27,397 nt of DNA from Deferribacteraceae bacterium UBA1873. GTDB taxonomy: Bacteria; Chrysiogenota; Deferribacteres; Deferribacterales; Flexistipitaceae. Numbering within the stretch: position 1 is the first letter of the stretch; the number at the start of each line of letters is the position of its first letter. Under the pieces are notes generated by a model. The model had not been told where the DNA came from and searched no databases. It saw nothing but the letters and a program-made list of their open reading frames with translations. Below, piece by piece: positions 8,686 through 16,790 of the stretch. The stretch spans positions 1 to 27,397 of the forward strand of contig DDHP01000009.1 of assembly GCA_002338145.1 (NCBI GenBank), in the 5' to 3' direction. The translations under genes were made by a program, and so were the position numbers.

Positions 8686-9819
8686 TTAATAAAAACACAC
8701 TTTCGGTATATCGCTGATACGTTCAAAAGGTACCAGCGCATAACTTAAATTCTTATAATTATTTATCAAATTACATATTACATTAATTTCTTTTTCAGGC
8801 AGCCTATCCCTGTTATTAAAAAATGATCTCACTTGTATTTTAACAATAATCTGCTTTTCCTCCAACCCGTATTTTAAAAAAGAATTGATACTTTTATTTA
8901 TATACTCCAAGGTTTCAAAAAACGACTTGCCCGTCTCCCTTGAAATCTGCTCATGATAAGCCATATATGCATAATAGGAAAATCCCAGTTTTTTATAACG
9001 TTTAATCGACTGTGAATACCATGACATACCGTTAGAAGGATAAGAGGGAGTCTCATAATAAATGTTTACGGCAAATTTCACCCCAGGATTAATACGCTTC
9101 ACTTCATACCTTAGTTCGTTCAAAAAATCTGATAACTGTTCAGTTTTCCATCTGTTCCAACGTTTGTAATCGCTGTTATTTCTATTGTTGACAAATAGTT
9201 TGTAAGGATCAGGCTTTTCACCGGTATCAACTTTATACCTATGTAGAGCCTCTTTGGAAAATCCTTCATTATATCTTAAAATAAAATCATCCTGAATAAG
9301 AATGCCGTCAATATCATATTCGGCCAAATCTTTAAAAAGCCTGATAATGTGGTTTCTCACATCCATATGGAAAATATTAACTCCATAACCATTAACATAA
9401 CGGCCACCCTCGTAAGCCACAGAAAAACCATATTTATCTTTTAAGAAAGACAGGCTCCGGGTAGCCATCCAGGCAAAAACATCTATATCATATTTCCTGG
9501 CTTCACTGATAACCCTGCCAAGTAAATCCTGAACAACACATGCATCTTCTGTATCAAAATACACACCACTCCTGCAATCGCTGTAAACACCAAAATGCAG
9601 TCTGTCCATATCATTTTGAAACACACGAAAAAAAACTGCATTTATACCATTTTCTTTCAAAACTTCAAAATATTCTCTGAGATTATTCTTATATCTGGGA
9701 TTAAGATTAAAAATCTGTACAGCTTTAAGCTGTTTTACATCATTTTCTAAAAGGGTAATGCTGCCAGCCTGAACTTTCACAGCAAAAAAAAGTAAAATCA
9801 AAAGCAAAAAGCATCTCAT
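8686..9819 (-). CDS. Secreted TIM-barrel glycoside-hydrolase-like protein (PgaB C-terminal domain / GH153-like)
   Basis: Signal peptide at 1-18 (MRCFLLLILLFFAVKVQA), then a single barrel-like domain. The opening LKAVQIFNLNP..., the AWMA stretch (116-119), DGILIQDDFIL with D177/D178, and a late YYAYMAYHE recall the C-terminal hydrolase half of PgaB (GH153), which cleaves partially deacetylated poly-N-acetylglucosamine. There is no deacetylase half here, so the protein is a stand-alone barrel of 377 aa. It is probably periplasmic and may act on an exopolysaccharide or cell-wall glycan. Its start overlaps the stop of the SPOR gene (ATGA, 9816-9819), so the two are translationally coupled. Family assignment comes from motif memory, and the exact glycan is unknown. 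Confidence 0.7.
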   Translation of the reverse strand: MRCFLLLILLFFAVKVQAGSITLLENDVKQLKAVQIFNLNPRYKNNLREYFEVLKENGINAVFFRVFQNDMDRLHFGVYSDCRSGVYFDTEDACVVQDLLGRVISEARKYDIDVFAWMATRSLSFLKDKYGFSVAYEGGRYVNGYGVNIFHMDVRNHIIRLFKDLAEYDIDGILIQDDFILRYNEGFSKEALHRYKVDTGEKPDPYKLFVNNRNNSDYKRWNRWKTEQLSDFLNELRYEVKRINPGVKFAVNIYYETPSYPSNGMSWYSQSIKRYKKLGFSYYAYMAYHEQISRETGKSFFETLEYINKSINSFLKYGLEEKQIIVKIQVRSFFNNRDRLPEKEINVICNLINNYKNLSYALVPFERISDIPKVCFY

Positions 9820-10532
9820 TTGCCGGTCTTCAATATCATAGGACTATACGATGTTTCATTTTTGATTTTATCGACTACAGACTTTGCATACTCAGCGTTT
9901 GTATCTTTACAACATCTTAGTCTATACCAAATCCCTTTATCACCGAGATCAGCCCGCACAACATACACGTCGGAAACAATTTTTCTTAAAGCTTCAGCTG
10001 CCCTGTCTGCATCCGTTTTACTTTTTACTGCCAAAATCTGCACAAGATAATCACCTTTTTTCTTTGATACTGCATCAGTTTTACTACCGGATTCTTTTTC
10101 ACTTACATTTTTATTGTTTTCTTCCTTTTTACTAACAGATATTTCTTCATTGTTTTCAGCAGGTTTGCCTTTATCCTGAACTTCATCGGTTTCAACACTG
10201 CCATGAATCTTATCATTTTCAGACTGCTTTTCATCATCTAAGATACTCATTTCAGAAAGTTCCCGTAAATCTTTTTCTGAACGCTGTATATCGCTTTTTT
10301 CATCTGTAGCATTAAACTGAAATGTTTGACCATTGCTGGGATCAGTCAGCTGAACCTGTTGTTCATTGCGGGACTCATTCAGTTGCATTTTTAAATCAAA
10401 ATACTGATTGGTAAGCTTAATAATAGCAAAAACAATAAGAGCAAAAGCTATAAGAAATATAATACTCAGTATAATAATACCCTTAAAGTCATCTTTTTTA
10501 TTTTTTTCTTTTACTTTGTCAAAATCGTTCAT
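9816..10532 (-). CDS. SPOR-domain membrane protein
   Basis: Bitopic inner-membrane protein, 238 aa. Residues 1-18 are charged and cytoplasmic, 19-42 form one membrane helix (GIIILSIIFLIAFALIVF...), 45-158 are a hydrophilic Glu/Lys/Ser-rich linker, and 160-235 are a SPOR domain (KGDYLVQILAVKSKTDADRAAEAL...). SPOR domains bind glycan strands stripped of peptides at division sites, so an FtsN/DedD-like septal role is likely; the sequence does not show FtsN-specific motifs. One base separates it from argS, whose last codons supply its AAGGATG ribosome site. It overlaps the downstream hydrolase by 4 bp. Confidence 0.88.
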   Translation of the reverse strand: MNDFDKVKEKNKKDDFKGIIILSIIFLIAFALIVFAIIKLTNQYFDLKMQLNESRNEQQVQLTDPSNGQTFQFNATDEKSDIQRSEKDLRELSEMSILDDEKQSENDKIHGSVETDEVQDKGKPAENNEEISVSKKEENNKNVSEKESGSKTDAVSKKKGDYLVQILAVKSKTDADRAAEALRKIVSDVYVVRADLGDKGIWYRLRCCKDTNAEYAKSVVDKIKNETSYSPMILKTGK

Positions 10533-10533
10533 A

Positions 10534-12174
10534 TCACATCCTTTTTACAGCTTTAACTCCCAAAAGACTTAATCCAAACCTAACAACAATCCCAACCGCC
10601 TGGCTGAGCGTCATCCGTGCATTTGTTAAGGATAAATCATCTTCCACAATTATTGCGTGGTTATAATAATACGTATGAAACAATCCTGCAAGCTCACGTA
10701 AAAAATAAACAATTCTATGAGGCTGATAGTTGACAGCAGCCTGATTAACAACATTACCAAAATCATACATCTTTTTTATAATTTCAATTTCATCTTTAAG
10801 AACCAACCTGTCAAGATCTTTGCACAGTTTTACGTCCATGTTCTTTTCTTCAAGTTTGGCAAACAAACTGCATACCCGCGCATGGGCATACTGAACATAA
10901 TAAACAGGGTTATCAGAAGTTTTACTTTTAGCAAGATCGATATCGAATTCAAACTGAGAATTAATATCTCTCATCAAGTAAAAAAACCTGGCGGCATCCG
11001 TACCCACTTCTTCAATCAGCCATTTTAGGGTTACAAACTCACCTGCTCTAGTTGACATGGACATTTTTTCACCACTTTTGACCAAACTGACCATCTGAAC
11101 CAAAGCAATATACAAGTTATTTTCCTGAGCACCCAGAGCTTTTATTGCCCCTTTCATTCTTTCCACATACCCATGATGGTCAGCACCCCAAACATCTATA
11201 ATTTTGTCAAAACCTCTTTCCAGTTTATCTTTGTGATAAGCAATATCTGAAGCAAAATATGTCAATTCACCATCACTTTTCTTCAGCACCCTGTCTTTAT
11301 CATCCCCAAATTCCGTTGATTTAAACCACAATGCTGAATCCAACTCATAAATTTTACCACTTTCTTTCAGATATTGCAGGGTTTCTTCCACTTTTCCTTT
11401 ATCATATAATCTTTTTTCCGGAAACCACTCGTCAAAAATCACGCCAAAATCTGCCAAATCAGACCTTATTTCCTCCAGAATATAGTTTTTGCCTTCATCT
11501 TTGCAAAGAGTCACAGCAATTGCCTCATCCTTTTTAAGAAGAGTATCCCCATACTTTTTTTGTAAGATTAACGCTATTTTGGTAATATACTCACCTTTAT
11601 AGCCATCTTCAGGAAAAGCAAAATTTTTATCATAAATCTGCATGTATCTGGCATAAATACTTTCTCCGAGTTTGTTCATCTGATTTCCGGCATCGTTGAT
11701 ATAGTATTCTCTATGAACATTATGCCCCACAGCTTCCAGAATCCTTGCCAGAGAATCCCCAAAGGCAGCTCCCCTTCCATGACCTATATGAAGCGGACCG
11801 GTAGGATTGGCACTGACAAATTCCACCTGAACATTCTCTGGATTATTAACTTTTTCAACAAGGTTAGCTTCATCATCGAGAATTTTTTCTAAAAAACCAT
11901 AAAATTCTTCATATGCTATAAAGAAATTAATAAAACCACCACCTGCAATCTCCACATGTCTGAAAAAACTTCTGTCAATATTTTCCAAAATATCCTCAGC
12001 AATACGGACTGGAGCCTTTTTTAGATGCTTTGCCAATAAAAAGGCAATATTGGTTGCAAAGTCACCATTTTCAGACTTTTTTGGTATTTCAACAGTATAA
12101 TTTAATGAATTTACTTCACCGTCATATATTTTTCCCACAGCTTCCAAAATTTTTTTCCTGACAACTTCCTTCAT
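10534..12174 (-). CDS. argS: Arginyl-tRNA synthetase
   Basis: Class I aminoacyl-tRNA synthetase charging tRNA-Arg in the cytoplasm. Length of 546 aa is typical. N-terminal additional domain about 1-90; catalytic core with SANPTGPLHIGHGRG (121-135, HIGH at 129-132), WGADHHGYV (329-337) and the KMSMS variant of KMSKS (370-374, followed by TRAGEFV); C-terminal DALR-type anticodon-binding domain from about 420, with YVQYAHARV. A strong GGAGGAG site precedes the ATG at 12174. It is the first gene of a five-gene run, followed after 1 bp by the SPOR gene. Confidence 0.97.
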   Translation of the reverse strand: MKEVVRKKILEAVGKIYDGEVNSLNYTVEIPKKSENGDFATNIAFLLAKHLKKAPVRIAEDILENIDRSFFRHVEIAGGGFINFFIAYEEFYGFLEKILDDEANLVEKVNNPENVQVEFVSANPTGPLHIGHGRGAAFGDSLARILEAVGHNVHREYYINDAGNQMNKLGESIYARYMQIYDKNFAFPEDGYKGEYITKIALILQKKYGDTLLKKDEAIAVTLCKDEGKNYILEEIRSDLADFGVIFDEWFPEKRLYDKGKVEETLQYLKESGKIYELDSALWFKSTEFGDDKDRVLKKSDGELTYFASDIAYHKDKLERGFDKIIDVWGADHHGYVERMKGAIKALGAQENNLYIALVQMVSLVKSGEKMSMSTRAGEFVTLKWLIEEVGTDAARFFYLMRDINSQFEFDIDLAKSKTSDNPVYYVQYAHARVCSLFAKLEEKNMDVKLCKDLDRLVLKDEIEIIKKMYDFGNVVNQAAVNYQPHRIVYFLRELAGLFHTYYYNHAIIVEDDLSLTNARMTLSQAVGIVVRFGLSLLGVKAVKRM

Positions 12175-12383
12175 TACTCCTCCATATTAAATCCAGTATA
12201 GTTATAACAATCTTATATAATTAAACTATCCCACTTTCTAAACAACACGTTGACAATTCTTAATAAGAGTTTACTGTCTCTTTTAAAGTAAGAGATATAT
12301 CCCAAGCTTTCAATATTGTAAAGACTGTCTTCACTGTCACCATCCTAAATTTACATAAAAATACTTTTTTACATTAAGTTAGT

Positions 12384-12504
12384 ATGTAATTTGCACAAAA
12401 AAAGCAACTTCTGTACCAGTCTTTCCGTCTTGTGTTGGAAAAACGTACTACCACTAACCGGTAATAACTTTGAGTTCCGGCTGTGAAATACATGCAAATT
12501 ACAT
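12384..12504. repeat. 12-bp inverted repeat bounding a 121-bp segment
   Basis: ATGTAATTTGCA (12384-12395) is the exact reverse complement of TGCAAATTACAT (12493-12504). The 97 bp between contain a CCGG...CCGG pair and TTTCC/GGAAA complementary stretches. It could be a miniature inverted-repeat element, a fold-back RNA, or two operator sites. No flanking target duplication is seen and no second copy was noticed in this window. Confidence 0.4.
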
Positions 12505-12553
12505 TGGAAACATTCTTATTATAAAAAATGGAATAACCCCAGTAGAAAGTTTG

Positions 12554-12581
12554 TTGCAAATTTATTCAAATATAGTAAAAT
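12554..12581 (+). promoter_or_regulatory. Weak candidate promoter for the eleven-gene operon
   Basis: TTGCAA (12554-12559), 16-bp spacer, TAAAAT (12576-12581). The start would fall near 12588, inside the AAGGTGG ribosome site (12587-12593), so either the leader is extremely short or transcription begins further upstream. Low confidence. Confidence 0.2.
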
Positions 12582-12596
12582 CTTATAAGGTGGCAA

Positions 12597-14261
12597 ATGA
12601 AATTATTCAAAACTGCACTTTTCACTTTTTATATTTGTATTATGTGTGCAAACAATGTATTTGCATCCGACAGTGATAACACTAATGCTTTATATAGCAA
12701 AACAATAAAAACAGAGATTAGTAAACTCTCCGACAATTTTAACTCAACAAATGTTGAAAATCTCTTCACTGATTTTTTGAGATATAAAGGCATAGACGAC
12801 CCTGTTATTGCATATGCTGTAGTGGAGCTGGCTCTTGAAAACAAAGAACTTTTGACTTCCGAAATAGTCGAACAAATAAAAAAATTCTCCCCCAGCCAAA
12901 GCGGAAAAATAGAAGTAATTTTAAGTAACAGCTTTTCCAACAAACTTTTTAAAATAAAAAATTTTATCAATATAGGTACACTTCTAACTTTTTTTAAACA
13001 AATATTCGGACTTTTCTGTATATTGCTCTTTATTTATTTTTTATTTAAGAACTTTTATTTTTTTACACATACACATTTATATGCACACCACCGGAAATTT
13101 TCAGCACTTACAAAGATTGCAGTATTTGTATCAATTTTTACAACCTTACTTATAATATTTCCCCATAATAAAACCTCGGCATTTGCACTCATGCTACCTC
13201 TACTTTTATCTTCAGAAGCTAAAACGGGGCGATATACATGTCTGTTGATAATTTTTATCGGACTTATCTTTTCATCATTAGGTGTAAATGTTACTGATAA
13301 TACAAGTAAAAAACACTATATCAATGCAGCTCTTAAGCCCGCATCCCAAGAATATTTACTGAATTTACAGAAAAAATATCCGGAAGATAAACTTTTGCAA
13401 GCAATTGCATACCTCAAAACTGATGAAGCAAAAAATCTTCTGGCTTTACCTGAACCTGAAAATTCCGTAGAAGCGGTAAATTTTGCATCCGTATATCTGT
13501 CGCAGGGAAAAACTGAACAATTTAACAGAATAGTCAATAAGTTCAACATTAGCGATAATCCGGTTATTTTAATGAATATGAACACTTTTTTTATGAAGAA
13601 CTTCATGTATGACGAATATGAACAGTATATAGAAAATCTTTACAACTATCCGTCTTATTATAATATATTTCAGAACTACCAGCTAAAATTTAATAAAACC
13701 ACGTATTTTCCTTATTACAAATATACTGAATTGATTATACCAAAAATAGATATAAACTGGCTAAATACATTTAAATATATGGCTGTTTTTGCTGTTTTTC
13801 TCATAATCCATTTTTTCTTAACAGGTTTAAAAATGTTTAGATGCAAGTATTGCGGCAAAGTATACTGTGCAAAGTGTAACGATAATTTTTACGATAACAC
13901 CTGCAGTTTGTGTTACAATATTCACGAAGAACCGGTGGATTCTGATCCTCACATATTAACAAAGAGAAACATAGAATCTGAAAATTATAAAACATTTAAG
14001 TTAAGATTGGTTTTTGTATTGTCATTGATACTGCCGGGAAGCGGATTAATTTACACCGGCAATATAATTTTCGGCATTATACTGACTGCATTGTTTGCAA
14101 CTGTTTTATATTTCATAATATTTGGATTCAGTGTTTTTACGTGGCCTCTCAATTTCGGTATCCAATATGTATTTGAGCCCGCGGTTATAGTTTTGTTTAT
14201 TATTTTCTTTATCATTTATATTTTAAGTTTTGTGTATCTGAGGAGTAAAGATGTCTCTTAA
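12597..14261 (+). CDS. Polytopic membrane protein with a three-CxxC zinc-ribbon-like insert
   Basis: Not a family I can name. A signal-like start (1-24, ending VFA-SDS) is followed by a helical soluble region (30-120), membrane helices about 127-150, 170-189 and 212-230, and a soluble stretch (235-385) with TPR-like helices. Another helix at 393-411 follows, then a cysteine cluster with C416/C419, C424/C427 and C436/C439, and three more helices (468-485, 490-510, 525-547). The three CxxC pairs within 24 residues probably bind zinc and should face the cytoplasm. The last part (ILPGSGLIYTGNIIFGIIL) resembles the Pro-Gly hairpins of TM2-type small membrane domains. The ribosome site is AAGGTGG. 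It overlaps the PATAN gene by 11 bp and heads the operon leading to ftsEX. Confidence 0.8.
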   Translation: MKLFKTALFTFYICIMCANNVFASDSDNTNALYSKTIKTEISKLSDNFNSTNVENLFTDFLRYKGIDDPVIAYAVVELALENKELLTSEIVEQIKKFSPSQSGKIEVILSNSFSNKLFKIKNFINIGTLLTFFKQIFGLFCILLFIYFLFKNFYFFTHTHLYAHHRKFSALTKIAVFVSIFTTLLIIFPHNKTSAFALMLPLLLSSEAKTGRYTCLLIIFIGLIFSSLGVNVTDNTSKKHYINAALKPASQEYLLNLQKKYPEDKLLQAIAYLKTDEAKNLLALPEPENSVEAVNFASVYLSQGKTEQFNRIVNKFNISDNPVILMNMNTFFMKNFMYDEYEQYIENLYNYPSYYNIFQNYQLKFNKTTYFPYYKYTELIIPKIDINWLNTFKYMAVFAVFLIIHFFLTGLKMFRCKYCGKVYCAKCNDNFYDNTCSLCYNIHEEPVDSDPHILTKRNIESENYKTFKLRLVFVLSLILPGSGLIYTGNIIFGIILTALFATVLYFIIFGFSVFTWPLNFGIQYVFEPAVIVLFIIFFIIYILSFVYLRSKDVS

Positions 14262-15270
14262 AGGCTCCATAAAAGAATTTAGTCTGATGGATATTTTGCA
14301 GTTGATAAGCCAAACAGGTAAAAGCGGTATACTGGAAATCAATACCAGCGACCAGGAGATAAAAATCTTCATTAAAGATGGAAATTTGGTTGATGTAAAA
14401 AGCAGTTCAACCGATTTTACTACAAAAATTGGCAGTTATTTGATATCAAGAGAAATTATTTCCAAAGCAAAGCTGGAGGAACTTTTAAACAAACAAAAAA
14501 AATACCCCATACGATTTGGAAAACTTTTACTTAATGAAAATATTCTTGACGAAACAAAGCTAAAAGAAATTTTAACCGGAATAACAAAAGAAAACTTTAC
14601 AAAAGCATTGGCTATAGATAATGGCCACTACGAATTCAGGCAAGCTGTAGTTGAATATGATGAAAACGAAATAATTCCTCTAAATATCAATAATATACTT
14701 TTAGATGTCCTAAAGGATATCGACGAAATAAAGTTATACAGAAAAAAAATATCAAGCTTTCAGGTGGTTTATCAAAAAGAATTGATTCCACAAAATGTAT
14801 TAATAGACAAAACTCTGCCTGACGACGAGCCGATTTCGGTGAATAATAATACGGTTAAAATGAATGAAGAAACGTTTATCGTTTATAATAAAATCAACGG
14901 AATAAATACTGTTTCGGATATTATAGATCAAACCGCCATGTCTGAACACTATGTACTGAAGGTTTTATATTTGCTTGCTAAAGAACAATTAATAACAATA
15001 AACAAAAATAATATAAAAAGTGACAATCAAGATATTGACAGAAAAATGTCCACATACTTTGCATTGTCAGTTATTCTGGTAATTGCATTACTTGTAACAG
15101 GCTTTAATATTTACAATTTGAAAGATAAAGATTTATTCAGCATAACTATGGACAAAGACTCGAAAAATGGTAAAATATATTATAAAGAACAACTTGAAGA
15201 TATAACTGATCTATTGGATAAAAACGATATGACAAGAAAAAAATTAAATCTGGATTATAGTAAATTTTAG
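14251..15270 (+). CDS. PATAN (DUF4388) domain protein with C-terminal membrane anchor
   Basis: 339 aa. Residues 1-50 are a PATAN/DUF4388 unit (LKGSIKEFSLMDILQLISQTGKSG...), clearly paralogous to the start of the PATAN-J-TPR protein at 2000-4402. Residues 59-108 hold two LGxxL-like repeats (KIGSYLI..., RFGKLLL...) resembling GspE-N/MshEN motifs. A winged-helix-like segment lies at about 205-250, one membrane helix at 268-288 (YFALSVILVIALLVTGF), and a short charged tail of about 50 residues beyond it, probably periplasmic. PATAN domains occur in PatA-type response regulators joined to a receiver. Here the receiver is the next gene, 9 bp downstream. An AGGAG site precedes the ATG. It probably signals at the inner membrane; the partner is unproven. 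Confidence 0.85.
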   Translation: MSLKGSIKEFSLMDILQLISQTGKSGILEINTSDQEIKIFIKDGNLVDVKSSSTDFTTKIGSYLISREIISKAKLEELLNKQKKYPIRFGKLLLNENILDETKLKEILTGITKENFTKALAIDNGHYEFRQAVVEYDENEIIPLNINNILLDVLKDIDEIKLYRKKISSFQVVYQKELIPQNVLIDKTLPDDEPISVNNNTVKMNEETFIVYNKINGINTVSDIIDQTAMSEHYVLKVLYLLAKEQLITINKNNIKSDNQDIDRKMSTYFALSVILVIALLVTGFNIYNLKDKDLFSITMDKDSKNGKIYYKEQLEDITDLLDKNDMTRKKLNLDYSKF

Positions 15271-15279
15271 GATATTTAA

Positions 15280-15921
15280 ATGAATAATAGCAGATTACAC
15301 ATAATTGAAGATTCAGAAATGACGCTGTATTTATTAAAAAAAGAGTTAAGCAATGAATACAGTATAAGTACAAGCAGAAATAAAGATGAGTTTTTATCCT
15401 TTCTTAAAAAGAACATAACCCCCGAAATATATCTGATTGATATTACGCTGCCAGATATAGACGGTTTTGAAATACTGCAAATACTTAAAAATAACCCCTC
15501 AGCCAAAATCATCTACTCTTCAACAACTGATCCTGATTTGATAGAAAAAGCTTTCAAACTGGGAGCTCACGATTTTATAAAAAAACCCACTCCAATTAAA
15601 GAGCTCAGAACAAGACTTTCAAAAACACTTCAGTTTCAATCAATTCTTCAGGACAGCAATATAGATTTCGAAGAGGTAAAGGGGACAGTTGCACACTATT
15701 TTGGACAACCACTAACAGCTCTCGGGGCAGAACTATATACACTGAAAAAATTACTCAGCTCAAAAAATAATGACGATACAGTTTATTCATCCGTTATGCG
15801 TATAGAAAAAGCATTTGACATTCTCGTTGATACATATAACAAATTTAAGGATCTTGACACCCCCACAAAAGTAAACTATCTGAATGATAAAGAGATACTG
15901 GATTTATATGGTGACAGGTAA
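15280..15921 (+). CDS. Response-regulator receiver protein with a DHp-like C-terminal tail
   Basis: 213 aa. Residues 1-118 are a CheY-like receiver with acidic pocket E10/D11, phospho-acceptor D54 in YLIDITLPD, S80/S81 switch positions and K102 in FIKKP. Residues 130-195 (VKGTVAHYFGQPLTALGAEL...) look like the dimerisation/His-phosphotransfer helix pair of histidine kinases, with H139 in the H-box position followed by QPLT. No ATP-binding catalytic domain follows. It could act as a phosphotransfer protein of Spo0B type or as a dimerising, output-less receiver. AGGA lies 9 nt before the ATG. It sits 9 bp after the PATAN gene and overlaps the 72-aa gene by 14 bp. No cognate kinase is in the window. 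Confidence 0.85.
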   Translation: MNNSRLHIIEDSEMTLYLLKKELSNEYSISTSRNKDEFLSFLKKNITPEIYLIDITLPDIDGFEILQILKNNPSAKIIYSSTTDPDLIEKAFKLGAHDFIKKPTPIKELRTRLSKTLQFQSILQDSNIDFEEVKGTVAHYFGQPLTALGAELYTLKKLLSSKNNDDTVYSSVMRIEKAFDILVDTYNKFKDLDTPTKVNYLNDKEILDLYGDR

Positions 15922-16126
15922 TTTTAATACTAATATAAAATATAACAATAAAATATACCATATCCAGACAGAAGTAATCAGAGGTAATGTGATTACCCAG
16001 GTTTTTGATGGAGGGAAAATAATTCATTCTGAACGAAACAAGTACACCAATTATACTGATTCGGTAAAACAGCACAAAAATACTGAGAAACTGGTAAAAA
16101 CCGGTAAATTTATAGCAAATGATTAA
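15908..16126 (+). CDS. Conserved-looking 72-aa protein upstream of ftsE
   Basis: Small soluble protein, 72 aa, beta-rich then helical: NIKYNNKIYHIQTE, then VITQVFDGGKIIHSERNKY, then a Lys-rich tail. This pattern (short strand, Y-H-Q-T-E, later GG.II.S...Y) resembles small proteins of unknown function I recall from delta-proteobacterial and related genomes. I have no function for them. The ATG at 15908 is chosen because the N-terminus then begins directly before the conserved part; an in-frame ATG at 15884 would add 8 residues. No clear ribosome site is seen, and it overlaps the receiver gene by 14 bp and ftsE by 8 bp, so it is probably translated by coupling. Confidence 0.75.
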   Translation: MVTGNFNTNIKYNNKIYHIQTEVIRGNVITQVFDGGKIIHSERNKYTNYTDSVKQHKNTEKLVKTGKFIAND

Positions 16127-16790
16127 AGTTTATAACCTTACGGTGGCTTTTTTGGGAGAAAAGAAAGCTCTTGATAACATATCTTTTAAAGTATCCAAAG
16201 GTGAATTTGTTTATATCACAGGAGAAAGCGGCGCCGGTAAATCCACATTGCTAAGACTTTTTTATGCAGACCTTCTCCCTTCTAAGGGAATTGTTCTGGT
16301 TTCCAACAAAGATATCTCCAATATAACAAAAGCAAGTATCCCTTTTTTACGAAGAAACATTGGTGTGGTTTTTCAGGATTTCAAACTTCTGGAAGACAAA
16401 AGCGTATTTGAAAATATCAAATTGGCACTTGAAGTTTTTTATCTTGAAAAAAACAACATGGAAAACCGGATACTCCCTTTATTAAGACGGCTGGGTATAT
16501 TCAGCAGGAGAAACACACTGGTTAAAAATCTTTCTGGCGGTGAGAAACAAAGGGTTGCTATAGCAAGGGCACTTATAAATAATCCTGCAATAATTCTGGC
16601 GGATGAGCCCACAGGCAATCTTGACCAGGCAAGAGCTGAAGATATAGTCGACCTGTTATATGGTACTTCAAAAGCAGGTACAACTGTGTTAATAGCCACA
16701 CACGATCCTCATATTATAAACAGATATAAGCAGGCAAGAATTATAGAGCTGAAAAATGGCAAAGTAATCAAAGACAGTGGGAAACAATGA
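16119..16790 (+). CDS. ftsE: Cell division ATP-binding protein FtsE
   Basis: Cytoplasmic ATPase of the FtsEX complex, which drives periplasmic activation of peptidoglycan hydrolases at the septum. 223 aa, normal for FtsE. Walker A GESGAGKS (35-42), Q-loop VVFQDFKLL (83-91), signature LSGGEKQ (138-144), Walker B IILADE (158-163), H-loop THD with H195. The FtsE-typical VFQDFKLL and immediate ftsX neighbour separate it from other ABC ATPases such as LolD. The start overlaps the preceding small gene by 8 bp and the stop overlaps ftsX (ATGA, 16787-16790). Confidence 0.96.
   Translation: MIKVYNLTVAFLGEKKALDNISFKVSKGEFVYITGESGAGKSTLLRLFYADLLPSKGIVLVSNKDISNITKASIPFLRRNIGVVFQDFKLLEDKSVFENIKLALEVFYLEKNNMENRILPLLRRLGIFSRRNTLVKNLSGGEKQRVAIARALINNPAIILADEPTGNLDQARAEDIVDLLYGTSKAGTTVLIATHDPHIINRYKQARIIELKNGKVIKDSGKQ

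Larger units (their letters stand above)
12175..12596. other. 422-bp divergent intergenic region
   Basis: Lies between argS (leftward) and the zinc-ribbon membrane protein (rightward). I see no credible gene on either strand. It holds a perfect TTGACA at 12250-12255 with no matching -10, a 6-bp hairpin TCTCTT/AAGAGA (12277-12295), the short palindrome AAGACTGTCTT (12321-12331), and a 12-bp inverted repeat bounding 12384-12504. The segment within the repeat is somewhat richer in G and C than its flanks and could encode a structured RNA. No known RNA family is recognised. Confidence 0.6.

Noticed and set aside
12250..12255. Perfect TTGACA on the plus strand in the divergent intergenic region
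   Set aside because: No acceptable -10 box at 15-19 bp (best is TACTGT), and it is about 340 bp from the nearest plus-strand start.
12321..12331. Palindrome AAGACTGTCTT
   Set aside because: Only 5-bp arms in an AT-rich region; too short to call an operator without other copies.
12374..12676. Short open frames on both strands in the argS upstream region (12374-12559 minus, 12470-12676 plus)
   Set aside because: No ribosome sites, atypical composition, and one of them runs into the membrane protein gene in another frame.
15884..15907. ATG at 15884 as start of the 72-aa protein
   Set aside because: It would enlarge the overlap with the receiver gene without adding recognisable sequence; not excluded, only less likely.
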